Shown here piece by piece: positions 1 through 10,640 of a DNA stretch of 64,000 nucleotides. This DNA is from Ariolimax columbianus (Eukaryota; Mollusca; Gastropoda; Stylommatophora; Arionidae): NCBI GenBank assembly GCA_036924085.1, contig JAVGWX010000009.1:59932331-59996330 (forward strand), written 5' to 3'. The notes beneath the pieces were generated by a model, which was not told where the DNA came from, ran no database searches, and saw only the letters and a list, made by a program, of their open reading frames with translations. Position numbers and translations under genes: made by a program. Numbering within the stretch: the stretch's first letter is position 1; every line of letters begins with the position of its first letter.

Positions 1-269
1 TGCTAGAAACGTAGCATTTGCATGTGAGTGGGGTATCTCTTTGCTCCCTTTATTTTCTTGGCTTCTATGCAGGGATGGTACGCCTAGCATTATCCGCCAC
101 CTGGGATGTTGACACAGTAGGGCAGGTGTGCAATATCCGCTAGTCTGCATCTCTTCTGCGTCCATTGGTATGGCTGATAGCGTACAGAGGTAGATATCGA
201 TGCAGAAGTGCATTTAACCAGGGGACAAGCCTGGTAATGTCACGGAAATGTTGTTCGCCTGGTTTGCGA
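1..269 (-). repeat. Post-28S rDNA spacer-like segment (copy 1)
   Basis: Read on the minus strand, this follows directly after the 28S 3' end (feature ending near 270) and runs off the window edge. The same sequence recurs on the plus strand at about 50329-50815, also directly downstream of a 28S 3' end; for example both carry CTGGTTAAATGCACT and GACGCAGAAGAGATGCAG. It is therefore a dispersed unit that includes rDNA sequence beyond the mature 28S end (3' external spacer or IGS). That it is 3' spacer is inferred from its position; I cannot confirm it without the species' rDNA unit. Confidence 0.6.
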
Positions 270-775
270 ACATATCTCGTGGTCAAGGAGTGAGTCTCGA
301 CAGTTTAAAGTGAGGTGGCTGATCTACTGTTTTCGACACTCCGACCAAGAACTATATCTTATGTTGGTGGTTTCGCACCCCATCGCCGTATAGGGTGAAT
401 ATCGAGCAGCTATCCCCCCGCTTTGATCAGCGGATGGAAGAGACCTCTTTCTGTGGCTCGACCTGGTAGGGTTGAGGCGCGATCCCCAGGTCCCGACCAT
501 ATCAAAGCCTCCCATTGCAGTGGTGCTGGGAATTTGGGCGGGATTCCCGCTAAAAGGCGTCCGGCCGTAATCCCTCACATGGTAGCCTCGCGCCATTGGC
601 TTATCAGCCTGGTACGTGAAACAAATGTCTGCGGCTCCTCTCGAATTGAGAAGGATTTCCGTAGCAACGCCCTGTCATTAGTAGGGTAAAACTGACCTGT
701 CTTCCGATGGTCTATTTCCAGTACCCGTTCATTATTTGGCCAGGACGAATTAATCGAGGGCTTTTGTTTGTCAGT
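270..775 (-). pseudogene. 28S rRNA 3'-end fragment, diverged
   Basis: On the minus strand the sequence follows the terminal domain of large-subunit rRNA: GACAGGTCAGTTTTACCCTA near 700, the ATTCGAGAGGA stretch corresponding to the sarcin-ricin loop region near 645, GGCTGATAAGCC near 605, and the final helix region ending near 270. Compared with the conserved 28S core it carries many substitutions and small deletions (for example CGAGAGGAGCCGCAGACATTT, where several core bases are missing), so it is not a working 28S gene. A second diverged copy lies at 49.8-50.3 kb on the other strand. No 5.8S or ITS sequence lies between it and the neighbouring 18S piece. Confidence 0.8.
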
Positions 776-1131
776 GACCAGGTATCTGGAACCTGCGATT
801 TCTGCGGTGTTAAGACACGGTTTCCGTAGCGATCCTTCATTAGAAGGTTAGAGAGCTGACCTGTCTTCCGTGGGTGTAATACCAGCACACGTTCACTATT
901 AGACCCAACGGAAGTGCTCTTGATTTGTCAGTCGTTCTACAATGTTTGCGTGTTGAGTCAAATTAAGTCGCATGCTCCACTCATGGTAGTGCTCTTCTGC
1001 CAATTCCTTTATCAAACACTGAATGCAGACCAACCGAGCCACAGAAGGCATACCCCAGATTTCTGAGGGTCTAAATCCAGTACCCGTTCAATATTAGACC
1101 CAACGGAGGTGGTCTCGGCATGTCAGTGTTG
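776..1131 (-). pseudogene. Duplicated 18S/28S junction pieces
   Basis: Between the 28S end and the large 18S block lie two partial repeats of the same chimeric unit. Each carries a 28S stretch (around GTTGGGTCTAATA and a GAACGGGTACTGG-like motif) at 655-775, 815-930 and 1067-1120. A short 18S piece at about 950-1012 (minus strand AAAGGAATTGGCAGAAGAGC, then the ACTCAACACG motif) repeats the 18S site where the main block ends. The 18S-to-28S join occurs at the same 18S position, the CTCAACACG motif, in both instances, so the chimera formed once and was then duplicated locally. Confidence 0.6.
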
Positions 1132-2370
1132 GCCGTGTTGAGGCAAATTAAGCAGCAGGCTCCACTCCTGGTGGTGCCCTTGCGTAAACCCTGTAAGTTT
1201 CAGCTTTGCAACCATATTTTCCCCGGAACCCAAACACTGTGGTTTCCCGCAAGCTGCCCGCAGAGTCATCGAAGCAACTCCTTCGGATCGCTAGTCGGCA
1301 TCGTTTATGGTCAGAACTACCACGGTATCTGATCGTCTTCGCGCCTCTGACATTCGTTCTTGATTAATGAAAACATGCTTGACTAATGCTTTCGCAGTAG
1401 CTCGTCTTGCGGCGATCCAAGAATTTCACCTCTAACGCCGCAATACGAATGCCCCCGTTTGTCCCTGTTTATCATTACCTAGAGTTCCGAAAACCAACAA
1501 AAAAGAACCGAGGTCCTATTCCATTATTCCATGCACCATTATTCAGGCAGACGAGTCCTGCTTTTAACACTTTAATTTTTTCAAAGTAAACGCGCCGGCC
1601 ACCCAGGACGCTCAGCGAAGAGCACCTGTGGGAGAGAGCCGGCAGACGGTAGGACAGAAGACAACGGGCAGTGAACCGGCGCTAGCCGGACCGCCCGCCT
1701 GCGTCTGAGATCCAACTACAAGCTTTTTAACAGCAACAACTTTAATATACGCTATTGGAGCTGGAATTACCGCGGCTGCTGGCACCAGACTTGCCCTCCA
1801 ATAGATCCTCGTTAAAGGGTTTAAAGTGTACTCATTCCAATTACGGGGCCTCGTAAGAGTCCCGTATTGTTATTTTTCGTCACTACCTCCCAGTGCCGGG
1901 AGTGGTTAAATTTCGCGCCTGCTGCCTTCCTTGGATGTGGTAGCCGTTTCTCATGCTCCCTCTCCGGAATCGAACCCTGATTCCCCGTTACCCGTTACAA
2001 ACATGGTAGGCATGTCACGTACCATCGACATTTGATAGGGCAGACATTTGAAAGATGCGTCTCCGGCACATGAGGCCATGTGATCAGCAAAAAGTTATCC
2101 AGAGTCACCAGTGGGGACGCCGCAACCCCGCCAGGGGAAACGACGATTGGTTTTGAACTAATAAAAGCGCTCTTTCCGCGAGGGTCGGAGCTTGGTAAGC
2201 ATGTATTAGCTCTAGAATTGCCACAGTTATCCAAGTAGGATCGTGTCATCTAAGGAACCTCGACTGATTTAATGAGCCATTCGCGGTTTCACCGTGAGAC
2301 AGTGTGAACTTAGACATGCATGGCTTAATCTTTGAGACAAGCGTATGACTACTGGCAGTATCAACCAGAT
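1132..2370 (-). pseudogene. 18S rRNA, 5' two thirds, truncated
   Basis: The minus strand begins at 2370 with a mutated 18S start (TCTGGTTGATACTGCCAGTA) and runs through conserved landmarks: AAAGATTAAGCCATGCATG near 2320, CAGCAGCCGCGGTAATTCC near 1775, GTTAAAAAGCTTGTAGTTGG near 1720, the variable V4 region at about 1580-1710, GAGGTGAAATTCTTGGAT near 1425, and GGTTGCAAAGCTGAAACTTA near 1200. It stops near 1132 at the ACTCAACACGG site, so the last third is missing. Several universally conserved positions are changed, for example near the 5' end and where the GAATTGACGGAAGGGCAC motif should be, which reads as TTTACGCAAGGGCACCACC. It is close enough to real 18S to be a fairly recent pseudogene. 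Confidence 0.88.
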
Positions 2371-2995
2371 ATCTGTCGGAGACGTACGTACCGCACACAC
2401 CGGTCGGCGGAGGACTGGTGTGTAAAAAGCCTCACTGGGATGGCCGCAAGGACCGACTGACGGAACGGACGGACGGTTGTTCCACCTGTCCCTCACTCCT
2501 TCTACCTAGGACCGCCTGACAGGGGCCCCTACACGCACCAGACGACCGACCGACCGGGCTCGCTCGAGGAGGGATGGCAGCGCTCTGTGCAGAACGGATC
2601 CCAACGACCCCGGCGATGAGTTTCACTGGGACTAGAGACAATTTGGCCTGCCGGCCTGCCCTTCCCCCCAGAGTTGGTCCCCGGGAGAACACAGGGCCTT
2701 CAGGCACGATTTCTGCTTTCCATTTGCTGGTAACAAGCTCTTTGCGAGAGTCTGACCACCAGCGAGACGAACTGTCGAGCTCTGCTATAAGCCTGAAATA
2801 AATCACCACCGACTGACAACGTTTCTTGATACGGACCAGAGCAGCGCACCGCGGTGGAGGAGACGCCAAAAAAAACCGCATCTCAATAGCTCTACGGGGA
2901 AAGGCGAGCAAGCGTTTTCCGCAAGCCCGCGCTATCGCTCCGCCTGGCGGGACTGAGATCGCTTTACGAACACTGGTTGAAATTGAATCGCGGCG
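2371..2995 (-). other. GC-rich 5' external spacer-like DNA
   Basis: This sits immediately upstream of the 18S 5' end in gene orientation. It is clearly more GC-rich than the DNA from 3.1 kb onwards and has CCGACCGACCG-type runs. Position and composition fit the 5' ETS or rDNA promoter side, but I recognise no promoter motif. The long minus-strand frame across 2432-3004 looks like a by-product of GC content and not a gene. Confidence 0.45.
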
Positions 2996-2997
2996 GC

Positions 2998-3140
2998 GAG
3001 ACAACTACCCCAGATAAGGCTGTTTCGACCCGGGATCCATTGCGGTCTGAAAAAACATTGGGAATGAACCCAGGACCAATCAGATGCAAAGCCAGTGCGC
3101 TAACCATTGCGCTACGCGGTGATACGCGGCAGTGGAGCCA
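2998..3140 (-). repeat. tRNA-headed SINE (type B), copy 1
   Basis: The minus strand shows a pol III A-box-like stretch, GCGTAGCGCAATGGTTAGCG at about 3099-3118, and a B-box-like stretch, GGTCCTGGGTTCATTCC at about 3063-3079, spaced as in a tRNA. The same head occurs at about 49120-49206. The internal promoter would be read towards the rDNA block. It is a SINE head and not a functional tRNA, since the arms do not pair fully. Confidence 0.65.
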
Positions 3141-3900
3141 TATTAAAATAAAGAAATATTGAAAATCATTGTTGTTAAATTTCCTAGATGAATAATTGCA
3201 ACTGCAAATAACCACGCCGACAAACAACTACTCCACATGAACACTTTACTACCTCTGTTGTGGTCGCGACTAACTAACTGGGAAACCGTACATTACGCTA
3301 ATCAGACGCTCCAAATTGTTACAAACAATTTTAAATGAATGTTCACAACTGTAAAAACAATTTTAAATGAATATTCGTAGCTGTAAAAACGCAATGATAA
3401 AAGAATAAACAAGCAATAAAAATAAAAGTTTCCTTTAATTGCTGTTCTCATTTAAAACAGAAATAATTCACTGAAAATGAAGACAAGCGGTAAAGCTAGG
3501 AAAGAAATGAATGCGAAGTCTGCAATCACAAAACGATTTCCTTAATAAAGGAGGCTTTGATATTGCGTGTAATCCCATATCATATTGCAGCATCTACGCT
3601 GCTGTTTGATTATAAACGGCATTGGTTCCATTGAAGTCAGAGATAACAAAACAGGAGAAAATGAAAACACTCAGCAAATGGAGCAGTGTGAGATCAGTCA
3701 AAGGTGTCAGAATTTGCGTCGGTGCTAGGGATCTTCCGTATTGTGTTCAAACATTCGGCAACCACGTGGCATTGCTCAAAGAAACTGCTTGCCTTTATGC
3801 GAAGTTTACTCCTTTGTAGATATTGTGGCCTAGACTGATTTTCTTTAAGATGTTTACAATAATGAATGGTTAAAGTTCAAGGTCTCCCTTCATTGTGCGC
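3141..3900. other. No gene recognised
   Basis: AT-rich DNA. A roughly 40-bp motif (AACAATTTTAAATGAATNTTC) is repeated twice at 3325-3390. The short frame at 3622-3819 resembles nothing I know. Confidence 0.4.
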
Positions 3901-4160
3901 ATTTAAATCGTCTTCTTTTTTCCCTCTTTGTTATTCTTTGTCTTTGTTCTTCTTCGTATTTCCTCTACTTTTTTTTCTTCGTCTATCTTGCCCCTCGTCT
4001 TCATTCCAATAATTTTCCCTTGTCTTCTTTCACCTTAGTCTTTCTGCACCTTCGTTATTATTCTTCTTTGACTTGCTTTATCTTTGTCTATCTTCATCAC
4101 ATTTTTTTTTCTTCGTCTCTGTTCTTCATCTTGCTTCAACTACTCAACTGACGCAACAGC
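3900..4160. repeat. Pyrimidine-rich CTT/TTC tract
   Basis: Degenerate TCTTC, CTTTGTC and TTCTTCGTC runs give an almost purine-free plus strand for about 250 bp. Confidence 0.6.
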
Positions 4161-4184
4161 AACTGAGAGTTGTATCTGCCATAA

Positions 4185-4835
4185 CTCAATACAACAAACT
4201 CAAAAAGAGTTCTCCAGGCCATTTCAAGCCCCAAAGATAAGCTCTCACACGAAAAAAAACATAACATGGGCTCCTATCCTGCGGTAGATTTCGGCCCACT
4301 ATGTGATCCCCGGAAACGTGGAAACGAGAAGGCAGATGAGCTCGCAAAATCCGGTAATTGCGGCACACATACCCGTCATCCCCATAGCTATAAATAAACA
4401 AAGGCATTGATAAAACGATCCACGAGGACTATATGGCGAGATCAGCTGAAAGAATTCAAACCAGAAAATAACAATATAGATAAACTTGACAGATATGTGC
4501 AGACGAAGATCTTCAGACTTCAGAACGGGACACTGCAGACTCAAAACTCACATCCACATAATGGATCTTAGAGACACCGCAACATTCGAGTGCGGAACAC
4601 CCACGTAAATTCCAGAACATATCTTTCAAGACTGCATCACTTATACAGACCAAAGAGAGGCAGTCTGGGCCGGGGAATCGATTATGCTCAAGAAGCTGTG
4701 CCAGCACGGTGAAGACATAAAACGTAGTCTCCTGCGTGAGCCTCACTGTACTAGAAGCAAAGCACCAGTTGTTCGAAGAAGAAGAAAAAGAAGAAGAAGA
4801 AGAAGAAGAAAAAGAAGAAGAAGACTTCAACTACT
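4185..4835 (+). pseudogene. RNase H-type non-LTR element, 3' end remnant
   Basis: One plus-strand frame near 4325-4360 reads GNEKADELAKSG, the motif around the last catalytic Asp of a retrotransposon RNase H domain. Further on, a degenerate zinc-knuckle-like end (IPEHIFQDC, 4610-4640) resembles the C..H....C tail after RNase H in I-type elements. The frame is broken repeatedly. The copy ends in a (GAA)n tail at 4778-4830, the same tail type as family 1 of this window, although the protein is clearly a different and older family. Confidence 0.6.
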
Positions 4836-5165
4836 TTTTCTTCTTTCTCCTGTGTGGAATGGTATTGGGATATCTTGTGCTGGAGACCCGTGAAGTGTTC
4901 CGTTTTGTAGGTTGTGGTGAGTCCATGAATTGTATCTTGTGGAAGTTTCCCGAGGTGTCGTATGGGTATCATTCGGGGATTCGGGAGGTGTCCTGTCGGG
5001 GTCCGTGTGGTGCCCTGTTGGAAGTGGGGGGGGGGGGCAGTGGGATATGCTGACAGAACTTAGATTTATGCATTTGTATTTTATTTTTGTCATGTTTTAT
5101 TTAATCTCGTATGTCATTGCAGAGGAAGAAATTACATATCATTGCCATTAGAGGGTAAATAGAAT
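4836..5165. other. No gene recognised; G-run
   Basis: The stretch holds an uninterrupted G tract at about 5027-5037 within G/T-rich DNA. Frames here are open by composition and show no recognisable domain. Confidence 0.35.
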
Positions 5166-5167
5166 AT

Positions 5168-5370
5168 TATCATTGTTATTGACGCCAATAACTCACAGCA
5201 AATCGTTATTGACGCCAATAACCCACAGCAAATCGATATTGACGCCAATAACTCACAGCAAATCGTTATTGACGACAATAACCGACAGCAAATCGTTATT
5301 GACGCCAATGACTTACGGCACATCGTTATTGACGTCAATTACCTCGGCAAATCGTCTTTGGATTCAGTGA
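5168..5370. repeat. 30-bp minisatellite
   Basis: About six or seven tandem units of the type TTATTGACGCCAATAACTCA followed by CAGCAAATCG, with point changes. More degenerate units continue to about 5465. The unit length is a multiple of three, so frames stay open on both strands without being coding. Confidence 0.85.
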
Positions 5371-5470
5371 GTCCACAGGCAGTTATTATTGGTGTCATGA
5401 AGTCCACGACAAATTGTTACTGACGCCACGAGGTACTTGTCAAACTGTCATTGGCGTGAGAGGGTCATTG

Positions 5471-5950
5471 AAATTGAAATGGTTGGTAAGCATTATGCTT
5501 TACTTTATTTTGAGGCCCTGGGACACTGATGTTGTATTTTAGCAGTCGTTTTCTACAGTTTTCCGTCCTATGCCCTTGGTTTGTTTCCTACCTGTATCAC
5601 TCATTGAACTTGTTAGTAACATTTGGAGCATAGAACCACCATTATTACTGGGCACTTTACACGAAACCTGTATTTGTGCACTTCCAGTAGTGGTTTCTGT
5701 GTCAATGGTCTTACATGGTGAGGTTACTAGTTCCATCCACAACGCTCATTAGCCGCGTATTTACGGTGTAGTTGAAATTAGTGCTGGATTTCCCAATAAA
5801 CAGACTAAACTTATGACTGACACCTCAAGATTGCACATGCCTTATTTCTGGGCCCTAAATATGTATTTTAAAATAAAACGTTTACTCAAGGGCCTCAAAT
5901 TATCATCCAGTTTAGGTCCACGTGAATGGTTAGTCTGACCATTATCGTCT
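5471..5950. other. No gene recognised
   Basis: Unremarkable AT-rich sequence. The opposed short frames at 5539-5752 have no recognisable domain. Confidence 0.35.
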
Positions 5951-5952
5951 GG

Positions 5953-6253
5953 CTCACCTGGAAAATCCTTTGAAACGTCACATTTCACCGCGGACTAAAT
6001 GACAGATCTCATATTGTGCCAAGGTTTAGAATCAATCTATGCTCCACACCGAGAAATAAAACAAATTCACGGTACAAAACACAACAAATTACCGTTGAGA
6101 GTGATCCTTTCACAGAATGCTGCCCTGAAACCAACTTAAAATCAATCTTTGTTTCCCGTACACGCTATTAACCTTGTTCTGATAGTCGGCACATGCAAGT
6201 TCCATAATTAGTCAGCCGTGGAATGTAACGTTTCAAAGGGATTTCTCCGTGAG
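5953..6253. mobile_element. 301-bp inverted-repeat DNA element (MITE-like), relative of the 60-kb element
   Basis: The ends are imperfect inverted repeats of about 29 bp: the left arm 5953-5981 starts CTCACCTGGAAAATCC, and the right arm 6225-6253 ends GGGATTTCTCCGTGAG, whose complement starts CTCACGGAGAAATCCC. The interior, about 6000-6160, matches the left part of the large element at 60190-60360 by eye (shared CATATTGTGCCAAG, GTACAAAACACAACA). It looks like an internally deleted non-autonomous derivative. I could not identify a clean target duplication. No transposase frame survives. Confidence 0.65.
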
Positions 6254-6835
6254 TAAGAATGCCTGTATCTACAGTTGGCTGTGGCCCGGCACTGCTTGGT
6301 TCTTTTTAATTCTAAACCATATACCTCTTCGCGGGAATGGCTGAATTCAATATTTGTTCTTTATAGTCAAGCCCTTACTTTTCAACCTACCCAGTTTGGG
6401 AGACCCTACTAAACGCTATTCAACCTGCAGACTAACCTTTGTCTCTAGATTAGCTTTATAGTAAATTATTCTCCTATGTAATGGTGTTACTGTAGTTATT
6501 TTTAATGACTGGATTTGTCGGTAGTATTATTGCATGACTGGATCATTTATAATACGGAGTCTTAAACACTCGTATTTCCTGGTGGCAAAATACTATATTT
6601 AGAGGTACAGAAAATGATATTTTGTTAAGAATACAAAAGTTGAGATGAGTTTAATTGCATTGGGAGCCTTATGGAAATGGGAATAAATTAAAATTATAAC
6701 CGAATTACAATCTTTAAATTTCAACGTAAATTCCTTTCTATTATTTCGCTCTGAAACACGGAGGACAACAAAAATAGGTAGATCCTGTTGTAAATAGTTG
6801 CACGTATAGAATACAAGGGTGAAAATGGTACGATA
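6254..6835. other. No gene recognised
   Basis: AT-rich sequence without repeats or coding features I can support. Confidence 0.35.
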
Positions 6836-7077
6836 AGATCACAAATGTGGAGCTGTTTGGAAAAACGGAACACATACTAATACAGCACGACAGAGAGAGG
6901 AGGCGCTGGATAGACCCCACATTACGGAATCCAGCTGGTAATATTACAAGAGAGTTTCTGTTATGGAATCCTCAAGGAAAGATAAATAACGGATGCCAAT
7001 GTCAGGGCTTCAGGCAAGACGTGAATAGAACTGGCTCGGATGGCTCATGGCAGGAAGACATGACGTGTATTTGTTGA
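6836..7077 (+). pseudogene. Non-LTR RT C-terminal remnant
   Basis: The frame from 6847 contains RNPAGNITREFLLWNPQGK. This matches the very common C-terminal motif (TLRKP.DNITRQAL.WNPQGKR) of invertebrate endonuclease/RT elements, preceded by the usual IxxDRERRRW-like lead-in. About 75 residues survive and the frame ends at TGA 7075-7077. The rest of the element is absent on both sides, so this is an old, isolated fragment. Confidence 0.6.
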
Positions 7078-8130
7078 GGTCCTATGCTTCACGGGGAATG
7101 TCAGGTTTTTGATTAAATGATTCATGTCTTTGAGCTCAAATTATTAAACATGCCACATGTAACTGAGTAAAACTTTTTTCTCGTAAGGGATATTTTCCTT
7201 GTTTGTATTTATGCTCAAGTATCTTTCTGCTGATCGAAACTACTTGTTTTCAAACTTCATCCATATTTTCTAATTTTCTTTGGTATTAGGTATGCAATAG
7301 CTTCTTAAGTATTTACTAGGACCTAATGAAGGTCATAGACCCCCGGGTTCTCCTCGCCGTAGTTCAATGCAATGCTTCTCAGTTAGTTTGCCGATACATG
7401 GATTACAGTGTCGATCCTCACCTCGTTGCCCAGGCTGCTGTAAGACAGCCTGTTTCAAGATTGACGGCGTGGAAGTGAATAGTGGTCTTTGTCAGTATGT
7501 TATAACTTGCCCTAACGTTACCCCTATGTGCTCAGCCAAAAGCGTTACATTCTTGCGTCTGTCACTATTTACAGTTCAACTACTGTTATATTCGCTTTAC
7601 CTGTTCTAGAGGCAGGGCATCCAAGAGCTGTGACTTTCCCTGACCTAGTTAACCGCAAGAAGAAAACCCTCAACATACTCCCAACTAATATTCATCATCT
7701 TCTTTTTTTCTTTTTCGTCTTCTCCTTCTTAATCTTCTTGTTCTTCTTTTTCGAATTCAATCAAACTGGTACTATGCTTCTAGCCAGGTGAGGTTTATGA
7801 ACTGACTGTGCATTTCAGGTCTTCGCCTGTCCACCACATCTTTTCGAACACTATCGCTTCCCTGGGTCAGATTACAGACTACCTCTCTTTGGTCAGGACA
7901 AGTGGAGCAGGACATGTTCTTGTTTGTGATTTTATACTTAGCAATCGCATGAGGCGGTTTCTCTGAGACCCATTCTGTGGAGGTGAGCCTTGAGTCTGCA
8001 AGGTCCCGTTATGAATCTGGTCTACTAATAGATCGAATTAGGCCCGAAAACTAACCAGGGAAGACACAAGACGGTACCTTCTAAGTACCGACTTGATAAC
8101 CTACGTAGCAAAATCTGTAGAGGAGCCCAT
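7078..8130. other. No gene recognised; TC-rich tract
   Basis: Contains a TTCTT-rich tract at about 7695-7755. DNA from about 7980 may already belong to the linker of the Jockey-like element that follows, but I cannot place a boundary. Confidence 0.35.
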
Positions 8131-10357
8131 ACCACAGGCCCATATCATGCACCGTCCCGGCATTTGTCAAGCCAGAAAGCCTACCATTCAAAAGACGCTT
8201 CAACTTCCAACGAGCCAAATATGGTCCATTCGCCTATGACCTGGACAAAGAGGTGCATAAATTAGAACCAACCTCCACAAAATATGCGGCTTTTGCCAAA
8301 TTTCTAGACACCACATACCAAGAGGCTGCAGAACTCAGTATATTCCAGGCCTAAACGATGAATCAAATGTGCTTTACCAGCATCACTAAGCACTATTTGA
8401 AAGTGACGCTCTCTCTGATGAAATCATCCAGGCTGTTGAAAACCTAGTATATGCCATATCAGAGTCAAAAACAGAAAAATGGCGCTACTTGGTGGAAAAC
8501 CTTTATATGAAACAAAACAGTAGACGCGCCTGGAAACTTATTTAAAATTCATCCAGCGAGGGCTCCCGCAGGCGTAACACAAATCACTCACAATCAAATA
8601 GTCCACCAACTACTACTGAACGGAAAAATCACTCAAAAAGCAGACAAATAAATATCCAGCGAGATTCTAAACAGAAAAATGACGTATTGGCGATACCCTT
8701 CTCCGTACATGAACGAAATGATGCAATACATCAAATGAAAAACAACAATGCAGCTGGCTGACATAACTTGAGAACAGAGAAAATAAAAAAATGTTGATAA
8801 GAAACCATCACATGGTGGCTGTAGCTTTTCAACACATGCATTGGATCTATTCAAATTTCTAAAATCTGGAGAAAATCCCAGGTGGTTGCTCTACTACAAC
8901 CAGGAAAAACCCCACCAGAACCGACCGGTTTCACTACTGTCCCATCTGTATAAAGTTTTTGGAAGAATGGTCCTGAACCGTATAGCTCCTTTCATAGACA
9001 AGAAACTAATCAAGAAGCAAGCAGGCTTCAAGCCTGAAAGATCATGTTGCGGCCAGATTCTTCACCTGGCACAACTTATCGAGGACGGGTACAACCGTAA
9101 AAAGATCACAGGGGTAACTTTTATTGACTAAAGCGCAGCATATGACACCACAAACCACCAGAAGTTGTTTGCTTAGCTACACTGTATGAACAAGGACTAG
9201 TGTCTCACAAACCTCATTAAATGTACCCTGCATAATAGGCGATTCTACGTCACTTTGTGGGGACGGGGACAGGAGGTTTGTGGAGAAAGTCGATGGCGAA
9301 AAAAAAAAATAGGCCTACACCTGTACTGTGTAATATATACACCAACGATCAACCTATAGATACAGAAGTGACAAAATTCATATATGCCGATGAAACAGCA
9401 GTAGCTGCCCAGGCAAAGGGCTTAGAGGAAGTCCAACAGAAACTGACAAACGTCCTTGATGCCCTTGCTCTATATTACCAAAAAAAATCACCTCAAACCA
9501 AACCTCAGCAAAACTCAAGTACGCCTACCATCTCAGAAATAGAGAGGCGAACAGAAAGTTGCAGATCAAATGGCAAGGACAGGATCTAGAGCACAGCACG
9601 GCCACCAAATACTTGGGAGTTAAGTTGGACCGCACGCTGTTCTAAGCCTCACATTGTCAGGAGACAGAACATAAAAGACATGTGAGAAATAGTATCATAT
9701 GAAAAGTGACTGGCAAAACATGGGAAGCAAAGCCAGATGTCCTCAGAACATCAGCACTCGCTCTGTTTTTCTCTGTAGCTGAGTACACCGCACCAGTCTG
9801 GAAGAACTTGGCTTTCAAACATATAGACACACCAATAAATGAGACATGTCGTATTGTTACTGGATACCTAAAACATACACAAACTGAAAAAACATACCCC
9901 ATAATCGACATTGCGCCACCAGAGATACGAAGAACTGTCGCGTCAGAGATAGAAAGAGAGAAACGGGTAAATGCTCCAAGACACTGTATGTTCGGATTTC
10001 AGGTGCAGCGCCCAAAACTAAAGTCAAGACAAAGTTTCTTACATTTAACCCAGCCACTACTGACTAGTCCAGGAAATCGACTCATCGAAAGTTGGAAACA
10101 GCTGACACAGGTCCCCAATGATCTAGTTACAGGAGGAACCTGTGCCTGAACACCTCCTGCCCTACGCAACACGGAAGTCACTAAATAGGCATCGAACTGA
10201 TGTATCACGATGCAGTTAGAATCTGAAAACATGGGGAAACAGGAATGATGAAACATAGGAATGTGGAGTTACACCAGACCAGGGCCATCTGATGATCTGT
10301 CCAAACCTCACGGAGACTTGTAGCATGGATGACCTGCTGAGTGCCAGTGACAGGGCA
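8130..10357 (+). pseudogene. Jockey-like non-LTR retrotransposon (family 2), decayed
   Basis: Several frames together cover the region from the endonuclease end to the RT end. Around 8165-8330 is a linker (SLPFKRRFNFQRAKYGPFAY). The RT core begins with RPVSLLSHLYKVFGRM (from about 8920), then KQAGFKPERSCCGQILHLAQ (about 9015), the motif A area TFIDxSAAYDTxN broken by a stop at 9129, and YADETAV near 9385, where the second Asp of the usual YADD box is Glu. The thumb follows at 9706-10149. Many stops and shifts make it inactive. The element continues at 12867-12935 beyond the inserted family 1 copy. A shorter 3' copy lies at 52921-53575. Confidence 0.8.
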
Positions 10358-10369
10358 ATATATGTGACT
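10358..10369. other. Target-site duplication of copy A (one arm)
   Basis: ATATATGTGACT occurs here and again at 12867-12878, exactly flanking family 1 copy A. The DNA on both sides joins up as the 3' end of the Jockey-like element. Confidence 0.85.
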
Positions 10370-10640
10370 TCTTCTTCTTCTTCTGCGTACACAGTCAGAC
10401 AGTAACACAGTCATTGCCAGTGGAACTGCAAGACAAGCTCTATGGTAGTGGCGAGAGTCTCAGGATGACCGCCGCTTTTTTCGAGAAAATAATGGTTACT
10501 GTCTGACTGTGTACGCAGAAGAAGAAGAAGAAGACAGTAACCATTATTTTTTCGAAAAAAGCGGCGGTCATCCTGAGACTCTCGCCACTACCATAGAGCT
10601 TGTCTTGCAGTTCCACTTGCAATGGCCACATCTGCTCTCT
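10370..10640. repeat. Inverted duplication at the 3' end of copy A
   Basis: Three blocks of the same LINE 3' end lie side by side: 10370-10407 in minus orientation (tail only), 10412-10532 in plus orientation including its own GAA tail, and 10533 onwards in minus orientation. The middle block pairs with 10533-10640 as a near-perfect palindrome arm of about 110 bp. All three lie inside one pair of target duplications. Confidence 0.85.

Noticed and set aside
1132..2370. Functional 18S gene
   Set aside because: It is truncated at two thirds, has changes at conserved positions including the 5' end, and is fused to 28S pieces.
2432..3004. 190-codon minus-strand frame as a gene
   Set aside because: It lies over GC-rich rDNA spacer next to the 18S start; an open frame is expected from composition and no domain is visible.
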